A stretch of 64,000 bases of DNA from an uncultured Eubacteriales bacterium (GTDB lineage Bacteria; Bacillota; Clostridia; Oscillospirales; Acutalibacteraceae), in contig CAKSAP010000001.1 in the NCBI GenBank assembly GCA_934436505.1, positions 310,001 through 374,000 on the forward strand. Reading direction: 5' to 3'. The translations under genes were made by a program, and so were the position numbers. This document shows, in pieces, positions 56,644-64,000 of the stretch. The notes beneath the pieces are model-generated. The model saw only the letters and a program-made list of their open reading frames with translations, did no database searches and was not told the origin of the DNA. Each line of letters starts with the position of its first letter. The first letter of the stretch is position 1.

Positions 56644-57779
56644 TGACTGAAAATTTATCGATTTTAGGCTCAACGGGTTCAATAGGTAAGCAAAGTCTTG
56701 ATGTCTGTCGCAAATGCGGTTACGGCGTCAAGGCTTTAACTGCTTTTTCGAGTGTTGATGAAATCGAAAAGCAAGCCCGTGAATTTAAGCCCGAAAAGGT
56801 TGCGCTTGTTGACGAAAAGGCGGCAGCCGACCTTAAAATTAAGCTTGCAGATACCGATATAAAGGTATTAGGCGGTATGGACGGTGTATGCGAATGTGCT
56901 GAAATTCAGAGTGCCGATACCGTGCTTAACTCCGTTGTCGGAATGGCAGGCTTGAAGCCGACGCTTACCGCAATTTACGCAGGAAAGAAAATTGCACTTG
57001 CGAATAAAGAAACGCTCGTGGCAGGCGGTCAGCTTGTGATGAGTGAGGCAAAAAAGCACTCGGTTGAAATTTTGCCCGTCGATTCCGAACATTCGGCAAT
57101 ATTTCAGTGCTTGCAGGGTAAACCTACTAACAAGGCTTTGAAAAAAATAATACTCACAGCCTCGGGCGGACCGTTTTTCGGCAAAACCGCAGATGAGCTT
57201 CGTGATGTTACGGTCGAAAAAGCGTTGAAGCATCCGAACTGGTCAATGGGCGCAAAAATAACCATTGATTCCGCTACAATGATGAACAAGGGCCTTGAGC
57301 TTATCGAAGCGGTTTGGCTGTTTTCCGTTAACCCCGACGATGTTGATATTGTCGTCCACAGGGAGAGCATTGTTCACTCGGCGGTCGAGTATGACGACAA
57401 CTCTGTAATAGCTCAATTAGGACTTCCCGATATGAGAATACCCATTCAGTACGCCTTGACTTATCCCGAACGTTTTGAGTCGCCTGTCGGAGAGCTTAGT
57501 CTTTCGCAGATAGGCAAACTCACGTTTTTTGAGCCTGATTATGAGACGTTCCGTTGCATAAACCTTTGCAGAAAGGCGATAAATATGGGCGGACTTTATC
57601 CGGCGGCGGTAAACTCTGCGAATGAGCAGGCAAATCTTATGTTCCGTCAGGGCAAAATCGGTTTTTTGGATATTGCCGACAGGGTTGAAGCGGTACTTGA
57701 AAAAACTCCGCATTATGATAATTATACTTTCGAGGATATACTCGAAATTGACAAATTTGCAAGAGAAATAGGTGGTTAA
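56643..57779 (+). CDS. dxr: 1-deoxy-D-xylulose 5-phosphate reductoisomerase
   Basis: 378 residues from ATG 56643 (overlaps the cdsA TGA as ATGA-type junction). Second step of the MEP isoprenoid route, NADPH-dependent. Motifs: 'LSILGSTGSIGKQSLDVCR' (NADPH site), 'ALANKETLVAGG', 'PVDSEHSAIFQCLQG', 'LTASGGPFFGK', 'HPNWSMGAKITIDSATMMNKGLE' and 'YPAAVNSANEQA'. With ispG two genes on, it shows MEP-route isoprenoid synthesis feeding uppS. Confidence 0.97.
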   Translation: MTENLSILGSTGSIGKQSLDVCRKCGYGVKALTAFSSVDEIEKQAREFKPEKVALVDEKAAADLKIKLADTDIKVLGGMDGVCECAEIQSADTVLNSVVGMAGLKPTLTAIYAGKKIALANKETLVAGGQLVMSEAKKHSVEILPVDSEHSAIFQCLQGKPTNKALKKIILTASGGPFFGKTADELRDVTVEKALKHPNWSMGAKITIDSATMMNKGLELIEAVWLFSVNPDDVDIVVHRESIVHSAVEYDDNSVIAQLGLPDMRIPIQYALTYPERFESPVGELSLSQIGKLTFFEPDYETFRCINLCRKAINMGGLYPAAVNSANEQANLMFRQGKIGFLDIADRVEAVLEKTPHYDNYTFEDILEIDKFAREIGG

Positions 57780-58860
57780 AATATTACTTGAGATTACGGC
57801 TTCGGGTGTTTGGTCAAAGGTGTGGACTGTTGCGGTTGCGCTGTTGTTCTTCGGCGTTATTATTATGATTCACGAATTCGGACACTTTATCTGTGCGAAG
57901 CTTTGCAAGGTAAAGGTCAATGAATTTTCAATCGGCATGGGACCTGCTCTTTTCAAAAAGAAAAAGGGGGAAACGACCTATGCCGTGCGCTGTCTTCCGA
58001 TAGGCGGATATGTCAGCATGGAGGGCGAGGACGAGAACAGCACCGACGAGCGTGCGTTTAACAACAAGCCTCTTATACAGAGAATTCTCATTGTTGCCGC
58101 AGGCGCAATAATGAACCTTATACTCGGCGTAATCATTATGGCGGTATTGCTGTCAACCACAAAGGATTTGATAGGCACAAATACCATTCACAGCTTCTAT
58201 GACGGTGCAACAAGCGTTAATTACGGCTTGCAGGCAGGCGATAAAATCGTCAAAATCGACGGTCATAGGGTCTTTTCCGAAAGGGATTTGAGCTTCCTTA
58301 TGGGCAGAAGTCAGGACGGCGTTATTGACTTTACCGTTGAGAGAAACGGCGAAAAGGTCGAGCTCAATGATGTTAAATTTCAGACGACCGAGCAAAACGG
58401 CGTAACGCTGATAACTTATGATTTCATTATCGTCGGCGAAAAGCCCACGTTTAAGAGCGTTGTGAAAAATTCGTTTACGCAGTCGGCGTCTATCGCAAGG
58501 CTTGTGTGGCTGAGTCTTTTTGATATTGTAACAGGCAGATACGGAGCTTCCGAGCTTGCAGGGCCTGTCGGTACTGTCGATATAATCGCTGATGTTACGG
58601 CGGCTGCTGCGACTGACAGGAATATGGATAACCTGCTGTTTATAATGGCGCTTATCACGATAAACCTCGGCGTAGCAAACCTTTTGCCGTTACCTGCTCT
58701 CGACGGCGGCAGACTTTTCTTCCTCATAATCGAGGCGATAAGGAGAAAGCCGATAAACCCGAAATACGAGGGCTATGTTCATGCGGCAGGCTTGGCGTTG
58801 CTTATGCTTTTGATGGTGTTTGTAACCTATAATGATATTGTAAGAATTATTCGTTCATAA
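57772..58860 (+). CDS. rseP: Site-2 (RIP) membrane metalloprotease
   Basis: 362 residues from GTG 57772, overlapping the dxr stop by 8 nt. Intramembrane zinc protease that in other bacteria cleaves anti-sigma factors or remnant signal peptides. Zinc motif 'IMIHEFGHFICAKLC' (HExxH type, ~residue 34), single PDZ domain in the middle ('YGLQAGDKIVKIDG'), and the second active-site motif 'NLLPLPALDGGRLFFLIIEAI'. No ATG or strong ribosome site was found; GTG fits the family's usual start-to-HExxH distance. Confidence 0.93.
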   Translation: MVKILLEITASGVWSKVWTVAVALLFFGVIIMIHEFGHFICAKLCKVKVNEFSIGMGPALFKKKKGETTYAVRCLPIGGYVSMEGEDENSTDERAFNNKPLIQRILIVAAGAIMNLILGVIIMAVLLSTTKDLIGTNTIHSFYDGATSVNYGLQAGDKIVKIDGHRVFSERDLSFLMGRSQDGVIDFTVERNGEKVELNDVKFQTTEQNGVTLITYDFIIVGEKPTFKSVVKNSFTQSASIARLVWLSLFDIVTGRYGASELAGPVGTVDIIADVTAAAATDRNMDNLLFIMALITINLGVANLLPLPALDGGRLFFLIIEAIRRKPINPKYEGYVHAAGLALLMLLMVFVTYNDIVRIIRS

Positions 58861-58874
58861 AAGGGGTGTAGGAT

Positions 58875-59924
58875 ATGGAACGCAGATTTACAAGAACTGT
58901 TAAAGCAGGAAATGTTGAAATAGGCTCGGGCAGTAAAATTACCGTCCAGTCAATGCTCAATGTTCTTGCTCACGATATAGAGGGAAACGTCGCACAGGCT
59001 GTTGAGCTTGAAAAGGCAGGCTGTGAAATTGTCCGCCTGACAGTACCGGATATTGAGGCTGTTAAAACGCTTTATGCCGTAAAAAATGCGGTTAAAATAC
59101 CCGTTGTTGCGGATATTCATTTTGACTATAAATGTGCGCTTGAAAGCGTGGCGGCAGGCGTTGACAAGATAAGAATAAACCCCGGCAATATCGGCTCGGA
59201 CGACAGAATTAAGGCTGTTGCCGACGCTTGCAGGCAGAAAAATATTCCGATAAGAATAGGCGTAAATTCAGGCTCACTCGAAAAGGATTTGCTTAAAAAG
59301 TACGGTCACGTTACACCCGAGGCATTGTGCGAGAGTGCGTTGCGACACGCTTCTTTGCTTGAAAAATTCGACTTTAACGATATAGTGATTTCGATTAAAT
59401 CCTCTGATGTGCCGACTATGGTTGCGGCGTACAGGCTTGTTGCGCAGCAGTGCGATTATCCGCTTCATCTCGGCGTTACGGAGGCAGGCACCCGTCATAT
59501 GGGTATGCTCAAATCTGCCGCAGGTATCGGTGCGCTCTTGCTTGACGGAATAGGCGACACGATAAGGGTTTCGCTTACGGCAGATCCTGTTTCGGAGGTT
59601 GCGGCAGGCTTCGATATATTAAAGGCGGTCGGCATTAAAAAGGACTGTCCGCAGATAGTTTCCTGTCCGACCTGCGGAAGAACGAAAATCGATTTGATTT
59701 CCCTTGCGGAAAAGGTCGAAAGGGAGCTTGCAAATGTCCATAAGCCGATAAAGGTTGCTGTTATGGGCTGTGCGGTAAACGGCCCCGGCGAAGCAAAAGA
59801 GGCTGATATAGGCGTTGCGGGCGGCGACGGCTACGGACTTATTTTCAAGCACGGCGAGATACTTAAAAAAGTTCCCGAAAACGAGATTGTTGAGGAGCTC
59901 TTAAAGGAAATAGACAATTTATAA
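58875..59924 (+). CDS. ispG: 4-hydroxy-3-methylbut-2-enyl diphosphate synthase (GcpE)
   Basis: 349 residues. Iron-sulfur enzyme, penultimate MEP step. Motifs: 'NVEIGSGSKITVQSMLN', 'VADIHFDYKCALESV', 'KIRINPGNIGS', 'IRIGVNSGSLEKDLL', and the 4Fe-4S cysteines in 'VSCPTCGRTKIDL' and 'GCAVNGPGEAKEADIGVAGG'. In many Firmicutes proS stands between rseP and polC; here ispG does. AAGGGG before ATG. Confidence 0.96.
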   Translation: MERRFTRTVKAGNVEIGSGSKITVQSMLNVLAHDIEGNVAQAVELEKAGCEIVRLTVPDIEAVKTLYAVKNAVKIPVVADIHFDYKCALESVAAGVDKIRINPGNIGSDDRIKAVADACRQKNIPIRIGVNSGSLEKDLLKKYGHVTPEALCESALRHASLLEKFDFNDIVISIKSSDVPTMVAAYRLVAQQCDYPLHLGVTEAGTRHMGMLKSAAGIGALLLDGIGDTIRVSLTADPVSEVAAGFDILKAVGIKKDCPQIVSCPTCGRTKIDLISLAEKVERELANVHKPIKVAVMGCAVNGPGEAKEADIGVAGGDGYGLIFKHGEILKKVPENEIVEELLKEIDNL

Positions 59925-59958
59925 CTAAAGATATTTACATTGAGGATTTACATATAAT

Positions 59959-62900
59959 ATGAATGGATTTTACGATTTGTTTGCAGACTTTGCAGACGAG
60001 CTTACGAAATATGACAGGGCACTTAAAAATGCGAAAATTTTGAGATTGCTCAAAAGCAGTGATGAAGCAGGCGACAGCGTTACGGCGGTCGTCTTTTTCC
60101 CTATACTTATGTCGGAAAAAACAGTCGGTACGATAGACAGAATCATTGCAAACGGACTTGGAATTTCCGAGTTTTCAATCGAGCCTGTTTTTGACAGCTC
60201 ACTTTTGACGAATAAATATGACGGAGAATTGCGTGAGATTATAAAGCGCAGAGTTGTTGTCGCAAACGGCTTTTTAGAGGATTGTGTTTTCTCTTATGAG
60301 AACGAGGGCGAGCTCCATATTAAGCTTGCTCACGGCGGCAAGGACGTGCTTTGCTCGGCAGGCTGCGACAAGGCGGTTGAGAAGCTTCTCAAGGAACGCT
60401 TCGACACGGATTTGAAGGTGTTTATCGAGCAGGACGGCGAAACGGAGGACTCGGCGCAGACGCTTATTCAGAAGCAGCAGAAAATCGACGAGCAGATGCG
60501 TGAAAAGCAGATTAAAGCAAAGCCCGTCAAGAAAGACGAGCCCTTGAAAGCCGAGGTTATCGAGGAGGGTTATCCCTACTACACCGACAGCTTAAAGGTT
60601 ATTTACGGTAACAAAATCAAGGGTGCGCCTATGAAAATGGCAGATATTACCTCTACCGATGACCGAGTTACCGTTTGGGGTCGTGTGTTCGGCTTTGAGT
60701 CTCGTCTTACAAGAAACGGCGACAAGTATATAATTTCATTTAATATTACAGACAATACATATTCGTATTCGGTAGTCATTTTCGAAAAGAAGGACTACTG
60801 CGACGATTTGCTCGAATATATTTCAAACGGCAAATATGTTGTTTTGGCAGGCTCAATGTCATTTGACAAGTACAGAGGCGAAAATGTTATCAACCCGAGA
60901 AGCATTTGCCTTGTTGCTCCGATTGAAAAGAAGGACAACGCTCCCGAAAAGAGAGTTGAATTGCATTTGCATACAAATATGTCGGCAATGGACGGAATGA
61001 CCCCTCCCGCAGAGCTTGTTAAAAGAGCGATAAGCTGGGGGCACAAGGCTGTTGCAATTACAGACCACGGCTGTGTACAGGGCTTCCCCGACGCAGCGAA
61101 CGCAGCAAAGGGCAAGATAAAAATCATCTACGGCGTTGAGGCTTACTTTGTTGACGATATGAAAAATCCCGAAGCGGAGATTAAAGATTTGCCCACATAT
61201 CATATGATAATTCTTGTTAAGAACTCGGTGGGACTTAAAAATCTTTATAAGCTCGTTTCAATGTCGAATATAAAGTATTTCTACAAGAAGCCGAGAATGC
61301 CAAAGTCCGAAATCTTAAAGCACCGTGAGGGCTTGATAATCGGCTCGGCGTGCGAGGCAGGCAATCTTTACAGGGCGATACTTGACGAGCTTCCCGACGA
61401 GGAAATTGCCGAGATAGCTTCGTTCTATGATTACATTGAAATTCAGCCGACGGGCAACAACAGATTTATGCTTGCGGCTCATTCCGACCCGAACGCAAAA
61501 AATCCCGAGAGAAATAAGAGATACGATAAAATTACCTGTGTTGAGGATATTGAAAACATAAACCGCCGCCTTATATCCATTGCAGACGGCTTGGGCAAGC
61601 CTGTTGTGGCTACGGGCGACGTGCATTTTCTTGACCCCGTTGACGCACAGTACAGAGCTATCCTTATGGCAGGACAGGGCTTTGAGGACGCTGACAACCA
61701 AGCGCCGCTTTATTTCAAAACTACTGAAGAAATGATGTCCGACCTTGCTTATCTCGGCGAGGAGACGGCAAAAGAGGTCGTTATAACAAACCCGAATAAA
61801 ATCGCAGATATGATAGAAACGCTTCGTCCGTTCCCCGACGGTACATATCAGCCGTCCATTGAGGGAAGTGAGGAGCAGCTTCGTGAAATCTGTTGGGCAA
61901 AGGCGAAGGACTGGTACGAAAAAGACGGAGTTGTTCCCGAAATCGTAACAAATCGACTTAACAGAGAGCTTGATTCAATCATTGAACACGGATTTGCCGT
62001 GCTTTACATAATCGCACAAAAGCTTGTTTGGGACTCCGAGGATCACGGCTATCACGTAGGCTCGAGAGGATCTGTCGGCTCGTCATTCGTTGCGACAATG
62101 GCAGGAATTTCCGAGGTAAACCCGTTAGTTCCGCATTACAGATGTCCGAAGTGTAAATATACACAGTTCTTTGAGCACGGGGAATACGGCTCGGGCTTTG
62201 ATATGCCGCCTGCAAAATGCCCCGAATGCGGCACGGATTTGATTAGAGACGGTCACGAAATTCCGTTTGAAACCTTCCTCGGCTTCCACGGCGATAAGGC
62301 ACCCGATATCGACCTTAACTTCTCGGGCGAATATCAGGGTAAGGCGCACAGATACACCGAAGAGCTGTTCGGCTCAAGCCATGTGTTCAAAGCCGGAACA
62401 ACCGCATCCGTTGCCGATAAAACCGCTTACGGCTTTGTGAAAAAATATCTTGAATCAAAGGGTAAGACCGTTTCAAGAGCAGAAGAGGACAGGCTCACGG
62501 TTGGCTGTACGGGAGTTAAGAGAACGACGGGTCAGCACCCCGGCGGAATGGTCGTTGTGCCGAATGCGTATGACGTATATGATTTCACACCCGTTCAGTA
62601 CCCTGCCGACGATACAACAAGCGATATGGAAACCACACACTTTGACTTCCATTCGCTTCACGATACCATTCTCAAGCTTGATATTCTCGGACACGATGTT
62701 CCGACGCTTTATAAGCACCTTGAGGATTTGACGGGCATACCCGTTATGGATGTTGATGTTTGCGACCCGAAAATAATCGGACTTTGCACAAGTCCCGAGC
62801 CGCTTGGCTTGAAGCCCGAGGATATTGACTGCGAAACCGGTACGCTTTCAATACCCGAGATGGGAACGCCGTTTGTACGTCAAATGCTTATTGAGGCTCA

Positions 62901-63747
62901 GCCGCACACGTTCTCCGACCTGTTGCAGATCTCGGGACTTTCGCACGGTACGGACGTTTGGAACGGCAACGCACAGGACCTTATCAACAACGGCACTTGC
63001 ACGATTTCAGAGGTTATCGGCTGCCGTGACGGTATTATGACATATCTTATCCACGCAGGACTTGAATCGAGTATGGCGTTCAACATTATGGAGAAAACGA
63101 GAAAGGGTATTGTCGCAAAAATGGGCTTCCCCGAGGGTGCAGAGGAGGCAATGCGAGCTTGCAATGTACCCGAGTGGTATATGGAGTCCTGCCGTAAAAT
63201 CAAGTATATGTTCCCGAAGGCTCATGCGGCGGCATATGTAATTGCGGCGCTTAGACTCGGCTGGTATAAAATATATAAACCGCTTGAATATTACACGGCA
63301 TTTTTGACCGTGCGTGGCGGCGACTTGGACGCTTCAACCGTTATAAAGGGCAGAGACGCAGTCCGTCAGAAGATGAAAGAAATTGACCAAAAGGTCAGAG
63401 AAAAAACAGCTTCGGCAAAGGATAAGGATCAATACACCGCCTTGCAGGTCGTAAATGAGATGATGGCGAGAAATATCGAGCTGCTTCCCGTTGACATCTA
63501 TAAATCAAAGGCGAAGGATTATATAATCGAGGACGGAAAAATCCGTATGCCGTTCGGCGCACTTTCGGGAGTAGGCGACAGTGCGGCAATTCCGCTTGCT
63601 GCGGCAAGAGAGGACGGCGGCGGAGAGTTCGTGTCTATCGAGGACTTTGCCACAAGGGCGAAGGCAGGAAAATCTACGATTGAATTGCTCAAGGAGTGCG
63701 GTGCGTTCGGCGATTTGCCCGAGTCCTCACAGCTGACATTGTTTTAA
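59959..63747 (+). CDS. polC: DNA polymerase III alpha subunit, PolC type, without exonuclease insert
   Basis: 1262 residues (B. subtilis PolC about 1437). Main replicative polymerase of low-GC Firmicutes. Order: divergent N-terminal domain (1-~200), OB fold (~225-320), PHP domain beginning 'RVELHLHTNMSAMDG' (~332), zinc finger 'CPKCKYTQFF ... CPECGTD' (~729-757), palm with catalytic acids in 'DKAPDIDLNFSGEYQ' (~783) and 'LKLDILGHDVPT' (~905), and C-terminal clamp motif 'QLTLF'. After 'IYGVEAYFVDD' the sequence passes within ~13 residues to 'YHMIILVKNSVGLKNLYKLVS', where other PolC enzymes carry a ~170-residue DnaQ-like exonuclease; its DxE-type motifs are absent. Proofreading must come from elsewhere if present. 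Confidence 0.95.
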   Translation: MNGFYDLFADFADELTKYDRALKNAKILRLLKSSDEAGDSVTAVVFFPILMSEKTVGTIDRIIANGLGISEFSIEPVFDSSLLTNKYDGELREIIKRRVVVANGFLEDCVFSYENEGELHIKLAHGGKDVLCSAGCDKAVEKLLKERFDTDLKVFIEQDGETEDSAQTLIQKQQKIDEQMREKQIKAKPVKKDEPLKAEVIEEGYPYYTDSLKVIYGNKIKGAPMKMADITSTDDRVTVWGRVFGFESRLTRNGDKYIISFNITDNTYSYSVVIFEKKDYCDDLLEYISNGKYVVLAGSMSFDKYRGENVINPRSICLVAPIEKKDNAPEKRVELHLHTNMSAMDGMTPPAELVKRAISWGHKAVAITDHGCVQGFPDAANAAKGKIKIIYGVEAYFVDDMKNPEAEIKDLPTYHMIILVKNSVGLKNLYKLVSMSNIKYFYKKPRMPKSEILKHREGLIIGSACEAGNLYRAILDELPDEEIAEIASFYDYIEIQPTGNNRFMLAAHSDPNAKNPERNKRYDKITCVEDIENINRRLISIADGLGKPVVATGDVHFLDPVDAQYRAILMAGQGFEDADNQAPLYFKTTEEMMSDLAYLGEETAKEVVITNPNKIADMIETLRPFPDGTYQPSIEGSEEQLREICWAKAKDWYEKDGVVPEIVTNRLNRELDSIIEHGFAVLYIIAQKLVWDSEDHGYHVGSRGSVGSSFVATMAGISEVNPLVPHYRCPKCKYTQFFEHGEYGSGFDMPPAKCPECGTDLIRDGHEIPFETFLGFHGDKAPDIDLNFSGEYQGKAHRYTEELFGSSHVFKAGTTASVADKTAYGFVKKYLESKGKTVSRAEEDRLTVGCTGVKRTTGQHPGGMVVVPNAYDVYDFTPVQYPADDTTSDMETTHFDFHSLHDTILKLDILGHDVPTLYKHLEDLTGIPVMDVDVCDPKIIGLCTSPEPLGLKPEDIDCETGTLSIPEMGTPFVRQMLIEAQPHTFSDLLQISGLSHGTDVWNGNAQDLINNGTCTISEVIGCRDGIMTYLIHAGLESSMAFNIMEKTRKGIVAKMGFPEGAEEAMRACNVPEWYMESCRKIKYMFPKAHAAAYVIAALRLGWYKIYKPLEYYTAFLTVRGGDLDASTVIKGRDAVRQKMKEIDQKVREKTASAKDKDQYTALQVVNEMMARNIELLPVDIYKSKAKDYIIEDGKIRMPFGALSGVGDSAAIPLAAAREDGGGEFVSIEDFATRAKAGKSTIELLKECGAFGDLPESSQLTLF

Positions 63748-63776
63748 TAAGCGGCTTGCTTGAAAGGCGGATTTAT

Positions 63777-64000
63777 ATGAGAGAAAAACTGATAAAATAT
63801 CTTGATAAGGCATTTATATCGCTTATGGCAATCAATCTTGTGTTGGTTGTCCTCGGCAGTGCGTTTATATTGTCTGACAGGGTGTTTGTAAAGAATGCGG
63901 AAAAGACTAAAGGATATATTTCGTACGTTGAAAAGCAGGATGACGGCAAGAAAAAATATATGATTTTTTATTTAGCAAACGGAACCCGATACACAACGGA
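63777..64000 (+). CDS. DUF3592-like membrane protein, partial
   Basis: Runs off the window; 74 residues visible. N-terminal membrane helix ('FISLMAINLVLVVLGSAFIL'), then a beta-rich start 'TKGYISYVEKQDDGKKKYMIF' and 'LANGTRYTT' that resembles the outside part of DUF3592 proteins. AAAGGCGG before ATG 63777, 29 nt after polC. Confidence 0.55.
   Translation, partial: MREKLIKYLDKAFISLMAINLVLVVLGSAFILSDRVFVKNAEKTKGYISYVEKQDDGKKKYMIFYLANGTRYTT

Overview
The window looks like chromosome of an uncultured-type gut Clostridia (Firmicutes, probably the Oscillospiraceae/Ruminococcaceae side). The basis is a PolC-type replicase beside frr-uppS-cdsA-dxr-rseP-ispG, a nine-gene V-type ATPase operon in ntp order, S-layer-homology and BspA-type leucine-rich surface proteins, strong AGGAGG-type ribosome sites, sigma-A promoters with 17-nt spacers, and moderate GC with an AT-rich R-M island. 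Species cannot be named. No rRNA, tRNA or CRISPR array was seen.

Layout. 1-9024: end of a type IV pilus-like locus: the C-terminal part of a very large secreted protein, a large minor prepilin, two small major-type prepilins each with its own strong promoter, a YfhO family membrane protein and the prepilin peptidase. 9060-19340: housekeeping and metabolism: RlmCD-type 23S rRNA methyltransferase, a Dabb protein, two membrane/secreted unknowns, GH51 arabinofuranosidase, LytR-CpsA-Psr ligase, a pyrophosphatase-like/Nudix fusion, small multidrug export protein, PRPP synthetase, a CDF transporter and a TetR regulator. 19466-28194: V-ATPase operon F-I-K-E-C-G-A-B-D (E. hirae letters), with an apparently sodium-binding rotor subunit and a possible ACG start on subunit I. 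28190-31420: a BspA/SLH surface protein between two repeat-rich non-coding blocks that are partly inverted copies of each other.

31426-33240: a two-component system. 33667-43335: the most unusual region, a long + strand operon encoding a membrane protein, a 1773-residue secreted protein, five small paralogous secreted beta-rich proteins and a membrane-anchored protein with a Pro/Thr stalk. The last ~120 residues of the giant protein are one copy of the small-protein module, so the set looks like a cell-surface assembly of related subunits, not recognised as a described system. A convergent ECF sigma factor with an unknown, translationally coupled partner lies next to it. 44650: TraX-like protein. 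45472-49116: a four-gene GATC-type (DpnII-like) restriction-modification island with an HTH-Dam fusion and a HARE-HTH protein. 49336: lactaldehyde reductase with a possible Rex operator. 50554-53454: a hexosamine kinase-like gene and GH35 beta-galactosidase operon. 53580-63747: pyrH-frr-uppS-cdsA-dxr-rseP-ispG-polC, in which PolC appears to lack its usual built-in proofreading exonuclease. A partial DUF3592-like gene runs off the end.

Functional themes: envelope and surface building (pili, surface array, SLH protein, LCP ligase, YfhO, isoprenoid and phospholipid genes), ion energetics (V-ATPase, CDF), plant/host glycan use (GH51, GH35, hexosamine kinase, lactaldehyde reductase), and defence (R-M island).
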